This document shows positions 1 through 11,939 of a stretch of DNA of 64,000 nt, one piece after another (within the stretch, counting starts at the first letter, position 1; each line of letters opens with the position of its first letter). The stretch lies in assembly GCA_010093485.1 (NCBI GenBank), contig MU001496.1, positions 1,183,666-1,247,665 of the forward strand, written 5' to 3'. Source of the stretch: Karstenula rhodostoma CBS 690.94 (Eukaryota; Ascomycota; Dothideomycetes; Pleosporales; Didymosphaeriaceae). The position numbers and the translations under genes were made by a program. The notes under the pieces are model-generated. The model was not told the DNA's origin. It did no database searches and saw nothing but the letters and a program-made list of their open reading frames with translations.

Positions 1-1563
1 GGGTCGGATGCGTCCCTTGATGCTTGCAATTTCTTCCCAGACGATCAGGCCGCCTTGCCAGTCGGCACGATGCAAGCAATCGTCTAGAAAGCGAGATAGA
101 CCGATTATGTCCAGACCCCAACCGTCATCCTTCATCTCAAAGTAGATGTCCATCGCTCTTTCGAAGCCAGCAAATTCCAGAACGCCATGCATGAGAGCGT
201 CGAATACCATAGGCGTGGGATACACCTTCTGCAAGACCTTTTTCTCGCTGGCACGAATCAGGCGGCCATTCCCCGCTTCGTTAATTGTGATATCGGGCCT
301 CGCTAGCATCAATGCGTTGCCTGCACCTCGCATTTTGGCAACAAACTTACTGAACTGCTCAGGGCGCCGTTCTTCCGCATAATGATTTAGGATGGTAGCG
401 CATGTGATCTCATTTGGGCGAATTTTGCAGCCGTCCATGTCCTTAATGACATCATCGACAAGGCGTGGCTGTTCCCACTTTCGGAACCCAGCGAGAAGAA
501 TGTTGAAGGTCTGCAGGTTTGGAGCAGCCGTTGAGACGAGTAAATTGTGACAAATCTTGGCCGTGGCTACAGCGATGTCTTCGGTTTTTTCACGTTTGCC
601 GTGGTATTCCTCAAACAATTTCTTTATGGCCACATTGAGCTGGTTAGTGATGTGGTGGAAATCCCCATCGCTGTCCTGGAAGTAATTGGGCTCTGCTTGA
701 ATCTTTGGACCGGTTCTGATACTCATTGAATCCTCGGGCCAGTCCTCCTTGTTGGTCTTTTCTAGGGCTCTCATATTCGCCATGATTTCACGTCGGATCC
801 TGAGACTTTCTTCATCAGTAAGAAAAGCCACAGTGCCGATATGTGGCGACAATGAAGCAAGATCGTCGTCAGACAACAAGTATGCTTCAGAATGGCACAG
901 TAGGTTGTGGACCAATGAACACACTGAGAGCTCTTGCAAGGCTAGTTTCTTCCGAGTCGCTCTGTTGCGCAGGGCCTTCAAGCGCACACTCTCCAGCGCC
1001 CAAAGAGACTGAGGAGGCAAATTGTATCTGGATCCCGGACCGAGGCCAGTGCTGGCAGGCCAGTCGAGCAAAGATGGCCCATCGAGGCGGGCGTCGGAAC
1101 GCAGCAAGTCCCACAGGACCTCCGGGATAGCAGCTGTGTCCAATATCTCCTGTCGCTTGTCCAACACGGCATCATCAATCATATCCATTCCAGCGGCCTT
1201 GAACGCGTCGTCCCAATCCAGATCGCTAGGAATCGCTTCCACAGAGCGCAGCGTGTCTCGTTCGGGTGCGACGCCTGCAGTGTTTCGGTGCGCCGGCCTT
1301 TGCAGTGCGCGCAACTCCTCCTGTATGGTTTCGAACGCGGAGTCCCATTGTTCGCCCCGGCTTCGTTTAGCTTTTGCGTCTATGGCAAGACCCGCAGTGA
1401 ATATGGTTGTGTAGACGAAGGTCGATGTCGGGGTGCCCAAAGCCCATGCGCCTCGAAGGCCAGTCGCACCGGCGCGCCTTGCCACGGCGGGTGTGTTCGC
1501 CGCGCAGGATATGCACCTACAGGTACCCGGGGTGCGAAATGCCCGGGACCATAGTGCTGTCAT
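1..1563 (-). CDS. Pentatricopeptide-repeat (PPR) mitochondrial protein, 3'-truncated by window edge
   Basis: One uninterrupted minus-strand frame of 521 codons starts at the ATG at 1563 and runs off the left edge without a stop, so the C-terminus is missing. The N-terminus is rich in Arg, Ala and Ser without acidic residues and contains CRCISC, like a mitochondrial presequence. A hydrophobic stretch (FVYTTIFTAGLAI) and a charged helix follow. The later half shows PPR-like helical pairs, for example NLQTFNILLAGFRKWEQP, then PNEITCATILNHYAEE, then PMVFDALMHGVLEFAG. Fungal PPR proteins of this layout act in mitochondrial RNA processing or translation; the RNA target cannot be read from sequence. 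No intron is needed over the visible part. The PPR assignment is fairly sure, the exact family is not. Confidence 0.78.
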   Translation of the reverse strand, partial: MTALWSRAFRTPGTCRCISCAANTPAVARRAGATGLRGAWALGTPTSTFVYTTIFTAGLAIDAKAKRSRGEQWDSAFETIQEELRALQRPAHRNTAGVAPERDTLRSVEAIPSDLDWDDAFKAAGMDMIDDAVLDKRQEILDTAAIPEVLWDLLRSDARLDGPSLLDWPASTGLGPGSRYNLPPQSLWALESVRLKALRNRATRKKLALQELSVCSLVHNLLCHSEAYLLSDDDLASLSPHIGTVAFLTDEESLRIRREIMANMRALEKTNKEDWPEDSMSIRTGPKIQAEPNYFQDSDGDFHHITNQLNVAIKKLFEEYHGKREKTEDIAVATAKICHNLLVSTAAPNLQTFNILLAGFRKWEQPRLVDDVIKDMDGCKIRPNEITCATILNHYAEERRPEQFSKFVAKMRGAGNALMLARPDITINEAGNGRLIRASEKKVLQKVYPTPMVFDALMHGVLEFAGFERAMDIYFEMKDDGWGLDIIGLSRFLDDCLHRADWQGGLIVWEEIASIKGRIRP

Positions 1564-3847
1564 TGCTACCGGGACATGCTTCGAGCTTCGTACGCTTCCG
1601 AAAGAGATACGATTGGGTGTCGCGAGCGCAGACGCTCTGCCCGGTGCGAAAGACGTCAATTGGGGAATCGTGTAGGATAGACGGGCCACAGTGGCTTCGA
1701 GCCGCCAATACAAGCTCGTCGGGGGGGTCCGTTGCTGCCGTCGAGTGGTGTGAGGAAAAACTTGGGCTGGCCCAGCGCCGTCTTGGCAGCACGGTGGAGC
1801 GGAGCGGAGCGGAAACACTGTCAACAACAGAGCGACATCTGGAACGAAGAATCAACAGCGCGCCTCACATTCCCCCAGAGCGGGGCACCGTCACATCACA
1901 GGCTCAACCTTCCACGTGCCCGATTGTCGTGCATTGTCATCATTCACAGTTGATCGTCCGCGCTGCAGATGAGGCACGAGACAACACCTTCATTCGTCGA
2001 TTTGACGAGGGAGCCGCGAGATACGACTTTGTCAGTTGCCAGTGCCCAGGTGCCTGTCAGCATACTTTACTCTCTTTATTGTTACTGTTAGTTAGAATTG
2101 GTGAGGTTGTTCTTTAACCACCTGATGAAGCGTGCAACCAGTCCAACAAGCCACGTCCTGTTCAATATCTAAGAGGGAAGACTCCATATCCGTGTCTCCA
2201 AACACCTGCTTTTCCAACAGGGTCGATAACGCTATCAAGGTTGGGCTCGATCACGCTTGATGTCTATCTCTGTGTCCAGCTTCCCGACATGCACCCGAGA
2301 CACTTTGCCAGACTATTGATATCTGCTGAATCTTAAGCTCTGGCCTGGAAGACTTTCGCGTGTGAGCTATTACTCAACACCGATATCTGATAACGATAGC
2401 AACTGGCCCGACAGAGCAGATTCTTTCTGGGAGCATATCTGGAAACCATTACTGCCTTTGATCCGAAGACGGCTGGCTCAAAAAGCTAGAAAAACCCTGA
2501 TATTAACCAACTTTTCCGTCTGGATGCTCGCTTGCTGACATCTTAATTGCGGCGCTGCCAAGGTTGGTCACTGCAGTTTACTCAGATTAACCGCAATCTA
2601 CGCAGCGTGCTTCACGGTAGACAACCTTGCAAGCATCATTCATATCGTATTACCAAGCTCGAACGCAGAGACGAGCGAACACCAACAAACCTGCCAGGTC
2701 GCGTTCGGTGATTTCGCACATCTCCGCGTGCCATTTATTCAGAGATCAAAGGCTGTCTTCTAGTGACTAAGGTAAGTCCAGTCGTAGTGCGAGCGCTCTC
2801 TTCCAACACCACGCGCCTCTATCGTGCGCTATTTTTGGTTATCATCCTCGCCCTTCAGCGCCTTCGATTTTTGATGTGTCTGCTCTCCTGACAATTTCAC
2901 CCGCAATCAATTCCTCGCTTAGCTCTAAGTCAGTGCGCGAAGATGCCTTAAATAGTTCCAGTACAAATGAATCCATATCACAGCTATGATATGGTGCCGG
3001 CAACACCGTTATGGACATCCACCCACGCTTTCGATTGCATTTACATCGGGTACTCCGGACGCTTCGATTGGTAGAGGGTTGGTCCAAGGTCTGGACTCGC
3101 AGTGTACAATCAAAGAACAGCCAAGAACACGGGCATTCAGTCACCTGCAAGAGAATCTTCCGTTGTGCGTCGATGTGGCGAGACCTTGAACGAGACCCAA
3201 TGAAGAAGTCGAAAGGCGCATTGGGCACCTGCGTTACAGTGAGATCCTACCTCGCCCTATCAACACGGACGCAACCCGTATTTATGGTCCCGAGCACCTT
3301 CCGTTACCTCCATCATCTGGAGATTCTGGGCGCCGCAAACATAGTATCTGTTGCTCAAAGCATGGGCCCAGCCCATCCAGGGGACCATCGCAGACTGCGC
3401 ATCCCTGCTTCCATCAGCTTCGACGCAGACCGCCAGGGTTATTCACCCCACATGATCGTCGTGCCACCCATGTACTTCCTCATCAGTCATGCTCAGGGCT
3501 GGTCATTCGGTACGTCCCGCTATTAGTCCTCTTTCACGCCATGTAATCTCTCCCTTACGAGAGCCGTCTAGTCTCTGTCGCAAAAGGAACACATCATGGC
3601 GGGTGATGCGGCATGGTTTATCCAAATTGATGATACGGTAGTGGTTGCCATCAACGAAGTGGTATGGACCGAATGCGGATAGCTCATCATCCTTCGAAGC
3701 AGGTGGCAACTAAACGCTAAGTATATGAATATGGATCTCGTCATGTCCGTGTTCGAACCAAACCATACTCCAGCCCACTCTGCTCAAACATCTTAACACC
3801 GCCTAGCTCTAGTACCCGCTTCTTATATTGACGTAAAGGAGAACGCC
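1564..3847. other. Intergenic spacer without a supportable gene
   Basis: This 2.3-kb stretch separates the PPR gene from the repeat-peptide gene. The longest frames (minus 2842-3228, plus 3011-3526) show no domain, signal peptide or splice-consistent extension. It should hold the promoter of the PPR gene at its left end and that of the repeat-peptide gene at its right end. Confidence 0.5.
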
Positions 3848-4430
3848 ATGCAGTACAGGTTGATTTCGGTGATAGCCGTTGGCGCTTTCTTCGTGAACGT
3901 GAGCGGACTGCCTATTGCGCAGCCGGAGGTATGAACTTCCTAGCACTTGTCCTGCGATGTTCCCAGCCACAACATATACTGATATCTTACAGGTGCAAGA
4001 CACTGTCAGCACAACTCTGCCAGATGACATACAACTTGGACCGCCCTCTACCGTTGTCACTTGGGGCAAGGAGAAGCGTGATGCCGACGCTCCCACCCCG
4101 ACCGATTCGTACTGGCTTGGAAAGCCGACTACCATCGTAACATGGGGAAAAGAGAAGCGTGACACGACTCTTCCGGACTTTGGGCTCGGCCCGCCCAGCA
4201 CAGAGATCGGATGGTCGAAGCGAAGTGGGTCGACGAAACCTGATGACACGATTGAACTCGGTCCTCCTTCGATGGTGGTGACATGGGGCAAGCGCGATAC
4301 GACTCCTCCGACATTTGGTCTTGGCCCACCAGACTCGACGATCGGCTGGGGCAAGGAGAAGCGCGATACGACTCCTCCCACGTTCGGACTGGGACCGCCG
4401 GACTCAACCATCGGATGGGGAAAGCAGTAG
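3848..4430 (+). CDS. Secreted Kex2-processed repeat peptide precursor (KEP-like), six repeats
   Basis: Two exons, 3848-3928 and 3993-4430, joined over a 64-bp intron (GTATGA...TTACAG, phase 0), encode 172 aa. Exon 1 encodes a signal peptide (hydrophobic core about residues 5-18, ending near VSG-LPIAQPE). Exon 2 is entirely repeat: six units of 29, 27, 21, 24, 23 and 21 codons starting at 3993, 4080, 4161, 4224, 4296 and 4365. The first five end in KR (three as WGKEKR, one WSKR, one WGKR); the last ends WGKQ-stop. The shared core is LG(P/K)P(S/T/D) followed by (V/I)(T/G)W(G/S)K. There is no cysteine. Known: fungal precursors with a signal peptide and KR-bounded repeats are cut by Kex2 in the Golgi and released as peptides (alpha-pheromones, dikaritin-type RiPPs, epichloecyclin precursors). 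Inference: this gene releases about 20-residue peptides. No DUF3328/UstYa gene lies nearby, so a cyclised RiPP is not supported. The repeats lack the usual Cys-containing ascomycete pheromone core. Confidence 0.88.
3993..4427 (+). repeat. Six in-frame peptide repeats inside the secreted precursor
   Basis: Units occupy 3993-4079, 4080-4160, 4161-4223, 4224-4295, 4296-4364 and 4365-4427. They fall into two classes by the residues before the cleavage site: VTW (units 1, 2, 4) and IGW (units 3, 5, 6). Units 5 and 6 are identical over 20 residues but differ at 12 codons. Confidence 0.9.
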
Positions 4431-6491
<2,061 letters not shown>

Positions 6492-7153
6492 GGCGCTAAG
6501 GCGATGCACCCCGACCGTCGCGATGACGATGCGACATGCCACCATGCCCAGGTCTGCCTGCGACCCAGACAACCCTCTCTCATCCCCCGCCTTATCACCC
6601 CTTAACGACCTCGGAAGAACCTCTACAAATGTGTCTGTGCTTGCGTGTAATTCAAATCGGATGGTGGAGCGGACAGATTTCCTTTTCACCACTGGAGTTT
6701 GTGAACTGCCATGATCGCTACATCATTAAATGTCACGGATTGTTTGGTGGTTCAAATCGGAAATAGTCTACCGGGTACTCTTCAGTGCTACTATCCAATT
6801 TGAGCCTTTGTTTTGCTTCAGACTGCTGCTCTGCAGGTATCCCAGCGGTCGCATGATCTGCAGCTTCTTGTGAATCTACATACAACTCGTACCAACAAAG
6901 CCAGGAGTGTAGCATGGGTTGCAAGATTGTTTTCATTCACAACAAGCATATCATAAATCTTCTATATCATGCCAAATGCACATCATCCCAGAACCTGAAC
7001 GCCCACTCTACCTATGCGACCAATCTCCTCGCCAGCTTTCATCCCAAACAACACAGACCGTAAAACTTTGGACCACCATCGAGCGAGGCACCAGCCATTC
7101 CAGACGGCGGCTCTTCCGCTGCATGCATGCTAAAGCGACCAACAAGTCAAACC
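6492..7153. other. Convergent 3' spacer between ARF1 and the MOB2-like gene
   Basis: About 660 bp holding the two 3' untranslated regions. I see no gene in it. Confidence 0.5.
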
Positions 7154-8480
7154 TTACACGGCCACACCCTGCGGCGCACCGCTCGGAGGCGCACCCTCCT
7201 TCGGGGCCTGCGCGGCCTGAGGCGGCGGAGGCAGCAGGCCCTTGGACAGCCAGAGGTCGACGAGAGGCTGCATGGGCTCGATCTCCTTGTCGGTGATGAG
7301 GTTGAACAGCTTGCCCACGTTGATGAAGTGGACGAAGCATGTGTTAAGCTCCTTGTAGGCGCCCGCGTGCCAGAAGGGGTCGAGCCAATGGCCGTGGTAG
7401 ATGTGAGCGTAGCAGCGCATCATCTGGCGGTAGATGCTCTTGATGTCGGACTCGAAGGTGTCAGGGAAGCCGGAGCTCTTGCCAAGCCATTCGCGCCCGG
7501 AGAGCTGCGAGAGGGGAGCGTTGATGCTGGTTGGGCCGAGGGCCTGAGGGGTAGATGATGGGGTCAGTGAGCCGGAAGCGTAGCTCGAGGCTGAGTCTGA
7601 GAAGCGGGCGGTGTCTGTAGGGAAGATGGAGGGGTCGGTGATTTTGCCTGAGATCCATTTCTGGACGAGGTTGATGTACTGGATGGCGGGGATCTTGATG
7701 GGCTTCTTGTTGTTGTCGAGCCATGTGTAGGTGTGGCCGCTTGCCGACATGGTCGGGCACAATTCTGGGTTGCAGCATGGCTTCCCGGTCCTCTCATCCG
7801 GCACCTTGATGATGTTGATCATCTGCTCCAGCAAGCGGTACTGCTCGACGACTGCTCACGCGAGCTGGATCAGTACGGATCACGTGAGCCGAGGAACCAC
7901 AACATACCTTGATGCGCCAGCCACTCGCCCTCCTCGACAAGGTTAGGCTTTGCAGCCAAAGTCATGAAGTTGCCGCGGACAATCAAAGAAGAATACTCTT
8001 CGCGGAAGAAGAAAGGCGGCCTGCGCGAACCAGAGGGTGCCCCCTCTTGAGTAGCTTGGCTCTCGAAGGACATGGCGGAGGACAATGCGGGGGAATGGGG
8101 CATGGGCGGGAAACTTGGTGCCTGGCCTGGGGCGGCAGAAGGCGAGTATGGTCCGCTGGTGGTAGGTGAAGGGGTGCCGTTCCCGCCTTTGCCCTGCTGG
8201 TTGTTGCTCTTGTTGGAGCGTCCGGCCAGTCCTTGGCGTCTAGTGGGAGTTAGAAAGCGGTGGAGGTATGGAGGGGAGACACGAAGGTCTAGCTTTAAGC
8301 GAGGCAGGTGACAATCAGTGAAGCTTAAAGGAGACACAGAGGGTGAGACACTGAACTGCGCAGCTGGTGAAGCAAACGTCGACTGAGCGGTCTGGAACCC
8401 GCAGACGCATTGCTGCTGGTGCAAGCAGTTGGGGGGAGATGCATGCCAAGCACTCACACGCTGGAGAAAAAGGACGCCAT
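7154..8480 (-). CDS. mob2: Mob1/phocein-family kinase activator, MOB2-like
   Basis: Three exons on the minus strand, 8458-8480 (23 nt), 7908-8239 and 7154-7851, encode 350 aa. The tiny first exon encodes MASFFSS and splices over a 218-bp intron into VRQGLAGRSN. A Ser/Pro/Gly-rich, probably disordered N-terminal part is followed by the Mob fold from about residue 90: REEYSSLIVRGNFMTL, EEGEWLAHQ, CPTMSASGHTYTWLD, KIPAIQYINLVQKWI, RCYAHIYHGHWLDP and NTCFVHFINVGKLF. The zinc-site Cys and His residues are present. Mob proteins bind and activate NDR/LATS kinases; the fungal Mob2 type partners Cbk1/COT1 in polarised growth. A serine-rich insert lies between the helices near residues 190-210. MOB3/phocein is the alternative but fits less well. 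Confidence 0.88.
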
Positions 8481-8871
8481 AGCCGGCTACAGAGGTGGTG
8501 CGGCGGTCGAGCGAGGTGCAGAGGCTGTGTGCACTTGATCCGGCGGCGTGAACGGTGAGTGAGAGGAGAACACACGGAGCGGACGCTGGTGATACGCCTC
8601 GAATGGGCCGCAGGGGCGTGGAGCCCTGAAGGAAGTCGCGCTCCAGGCGAAGGAGAGGCTAGGCCGCATCGAGCCGGCGCGAAGCTCATCGTCGGTCGGC
8701 CGTGGTGCAACTTTCGCAGCACCGCATCGCCGCTGCCTCCCACTCACACATTCAATTCAATTTCTCTCTCACATCGACGCTCTGGTTGCGCCGTCGCGAT
8801 TGCATCGTGCTCGTATCCCCCACCTCGCACCTTTGGCTTTCCCTTGGACGACCGACTGAAGCAACGCGACA
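8481..8871. promoter_or_regulatory. Divergent promoter between MOB2-like gene and LEO1
   Basis: The two start codons (8480 minus, 8872 plus) are 391 bp apart and transcribed away from each other, so this interval must hold both promoters and leaders. I saw no clear TATA box. Confidence 0.5.
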
Positions 8872-10308
8872 ATGAGCGATCTTTCGAATGTGCCGTCCGA
8901 GGACGAAGACTTCGCAGCCAGCGCGCCCGCCGCGGAAGAAGAGACCGCTGGGACCCCCGCGAACGTAGAAGACGACGACCTGGATGGCGATCTCTTTGGC
9001 GATGACGACGACGCGGACCAGCCCGAGTGAGCTGCTACGTGCCCTCTGCTGGACTACGCCGCTGACTTCTCGAACAGGCAGCGCAAGCTCGACGATGACG
9101 ACCTCGACTCCGACGACGACGACGAGGGCCGCAACGACCGCGCGGCGAGGGACACGCCCGATGTCGAGACGCAGAACCAAAACTTCACGTTCGAGGACGC
9201 TGAGATCGCGCGTCACGCCGTGCCCGAACCCAGCGACGGCGAGCTCTATCTCCTCAAGATCCCGACCTTCATGTCCATCGATCCGACCGCCTTCTCCCAC
9301 AAGACATTCCAGCCGCCGACAACGGACCACCACTCGAACAAGCCCGCCTCGGACCATTTCTCTGCCTTCAACACTGCCATGACCACCATTCGCTGGCGCC
9401 GTTCGCCATCTGACCCCTCGCAGCTACAGTCCAACGCACGCATATTGCGGTGGTCGGACGGCTCGCTCACGCTGCAGCATGCCAATGACCCGGTCAATCA
9501 CTACGAGATCAGTGCGCAGATGCTTGCGCCCCCACAGGCACACCCTGTAGTGCCCACACCTACCATGATCAAAGGCAGGCGGAAAGACGACCATAACAAG
9601 GAGAGCTACACGTACCTTGTGGCACCTTGCGAAGGGCCTAACGTCTTGCGCGTAACGAACAAGCTCACCACCTTCTTGTCCGTGGCCCCAACCTCGAACA
9701 CAAAAGACCAAGCTTTGGAGAAATTGCAGAACGACCTTGCCGCAGCCGCGTCCCGTGGCCGTGATGACTCCAACCAAGCCATCTCCTTCATCGACGTGAA
9801 CGAAGATCCTGAACTCCGTCGACAACGTGAAGAGGTGCAATACAAGGAGAAATTGAAGCAGCAACGAGCGCGGGAGAAACATGCCATCAGAGAACAGGAA
9901 CGAAGTAATCGCGTATTGGGCAAACCCAGGGGCGGTTACGGTCTTGATGCGGACATGCTCGAAGGCGGCGAGGGCCGAAGGAAAGGCGGAGCTAAGAAGC
10001 CGCGGGCGCAGGCACGTCGTGGTCACCAAGACTGGAGCGACGATGAAGACGACGCTTATGCTCGACGAGGAGCCAACAAAGAGGACGAGTACGACGAGTC
10101 GGATGACTTCATCGCTGACAGCGACGAGGAACCCGAAGTCGTCGACGACGATGAAGATGACGACGATGGCATCATTGAAGAACCACGGAGCCGGAAATCG
10201 GGAAGTCCGAAGCGTAGCAGGGGCAACGATGATGACGAAGACGAGGATGTGGTCGCTCGGTCGAAAAAGAGAAGGGTGGTTGTGGACGACGACGAGGATG
10301 ACGAGTAA
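8872..10308 (+). CDS. leo1: Leo1, subunit of the RNA polymerase II Paf1 complex
   Basis: Exons 8872-9026 and 9078-10308, over a 51-bp intron, encode 461 aa. The first 100 residues are acidic (runs of D and E), typical of Leo1. The conserved Leo1 domain begins near residue 100 with PEPSDGELYLLKIPTFM and continues through TTIRWRR, RILRWSDGSLTLQ and ESYTYLVAPCEG. A basic helix (RREEVQYKEKLKQQRAREK type) and an acidic tail with KKRR-type basic clusters follow. Leo1 works with Paf1, Ctr9, Cdc73 and Rtf1 during transcription elongation, supporting H2B ubiquitylation and H3K4/K36 methylation. Exon 1 is joined because the frame continues ...CCC GA|G CAG and gives the expected acidic N-terminus. Confidence 0.96.
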
Positions 10309-11044
10309 AATATTGCAAGGCACTGCGGCGTAGAACCGATGCTATATCTACTATAAACTGCTTCATGAACATGGCCGTCACGAGCTGCAAGTTCTTCCTT
10401 GATTAGAGTCAAGGAGCAGTTCGGCACAACATCGATGTCTCAAGGGACATTGTGTTTGTGCAGCATGGATAAATAATTTCTTCGCGCAAGTCGCAATTGT
10501 GGGTTCATTTTGTGGCTTCATTTACTGCTTTGCATAGCCTGGAGTTTGGCTATTGTGCATCGAATACTCAGACATATCAACAATTCTAGATCATCTATCA
10601 AAGGTTTCTGTTTTCATACATGTTTGCAGGCGTGCGGGATTCTTCTGCTACGAGATGCCTCTTATTGTACAAGACGCAATCAATGCGCACTGGGCGGGAT
10701 TTGTGCTTGGCGTGCCCGCCTGGAGTGAAGACGTGAGGGCGTTATCTCGTGTAGCCAGAGGCAAGTTGGACAAGAGTTTGAGCACAGGGAGGGGTATGTG
10801 TTACCTATCCCGCCTCGGCAGAGCGGCACGCGATGCTTCTGATTAAAATTTCAGGTGTACCATATGTGACAGAGCTCCTTCTACAAACCATCGTACCCAC
10901 CAAATTCGCTAAGACCTGATGCAAGAACGATCCGCATACGGCAGTACCAATTGTGGAGCGTGTCTTCCTTACCGGTGCCACCTTGGATTCACAACACAAC
11001 GTGGGACTTACGCTCACCATCTCAAATCTCGACTACGGGACAAG
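10309..11044. other. Spacer downstream of LEO1
   Basis: About 735 bp with the LEO1 3' end and presumably the promoter of the small gene that follows. I see no gene in it. Confidence 0.45.
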
Positions 11045-11853
11045 ATGGACCACCTCGACGACATCGAGAAGCTCTCGAACCGCATTGCCAGTACGCAAGC
11101 TGCCATCTATGTTATAGTTTCGCTACTTACAGACTGCAGGGCATGCGCACGTCATCTACGGCTCCACGTATCCTAGCGCCCACACTTTCGAGGTGGTGAC
11201 CACCTGTTATCCACGCGAAGCATCCGGCGATGCTGGCGGTAAGCAGACGCTCGTTTCGAAGCGAGTTTCCTCAATTAAGTCCCCTTTCCGCGTACAGGCA
11301 TCGGTCTGCGAGAATCACGCAAGGACGACTTCTACACAGCCAAGCTTGTCGCTTTTCTCGGTGATAACTTCAAAAACTGCTTGATGTTGAAGCAGAGCGG
11401 TGCGAGGCCGTCGGACAAAGGTGCGATTGAGGCTTTGTGGAGTGAGATCCAGTCATGCATGCTGGATCTTCGACGTAAGTTCTTGTAGAGAGTGCATACA
11501 GCTCAGCCAGCGCAGAACCTTTCTCGTACTACCTGTCCTGGAACAACATAGAACATTGCTGATTGAAAGAGCAGCATTTGCAACGGGCGACGGCAGAACT
11601 TGGCTCAGGCCTCGTGTGGTTCCATGAAGCGATCGCTGCTGGCATCTGGACGTTTTCAAGTCTGATTCAACAGAATTTTCCATGTCAGCTTTTCTGCGAA
11701 TTCGGTTTTGTGGACACTGCAAATTTTAAAAGACATTTCATACACTTTAGCCGAGTTTCAAGTCCAATGAGACCACGCAGTGCGTCTGAGATTGAGGTAC
11801 CTCGACTCGCCATAATAGTGCAGTCAGGATCTTCAAGCAAAACTATCATCTAG
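11045..11853 (+). CDS. Unrecognised small protein, multi-exon; 3' end uncertain
   Basis: I do not recognise this family. Splice-consistent exons are 11045-11090, 11140-11238 and 11298-11474, with introns of 49 and 59 bp. They give a continuous, protein-like frame: MDHLDDIEKLSNRI, then HVIYGSTYPSAHTFEVV, then DDFYTAKLVAFLGDNFKNC. After 11474 two outcomes are possible. A splice to 11570 continues into a Gln/Ala-rich helix (QQHLQRATAELGSGLVWFHEA) and an open frame to 11853. Reading through instead stops at 11488. The predicted core is soluble, without signal peptide or membrane segment. It lies tail-to-tail with the thiol oxidoreductase gene. Real coding sequence is likely for exons 2 and 3; the ends are guesses. 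Confidence 0.42.
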
Positions 11854-11939
11854 CTCCCAACTTTTCCTTCTCCACTGCTCAACATAACATCCGCATCCGG
11901 TCCCTCCAGCACGCAACCGTACCTACTTCCACCGAGATC

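Noticed and set aside
3011..3526. 171-aa plus-strand frame
   Set aside because: No domain, signal or splice support; amino-acid composition looks random (many His, Arg, Ser).
3848..4430. Reading the repeat precursor as a dikaritin-type RiPP
   Set aside because: No DUF3328/UstYa, tyrosinase or related modifying gene is in the window, and the cores lack the usual short Tyr/Phe-Ile-Gly type motif.
3848..4430. Reading the repeat precursor as a classical ascomycete alpha-pheromone
   Set aside because: The repeats are long, Cys-free and lack the known W-C...P-G-Q-C-type core. A divergent pheromone cannot be excluded, so the functional name was withheld.
8752..10323. Long minus-strand frames over LEO1
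   Set aside because: Antisense shadows of the Asp/Glu-rich LEO1 coding sequence.
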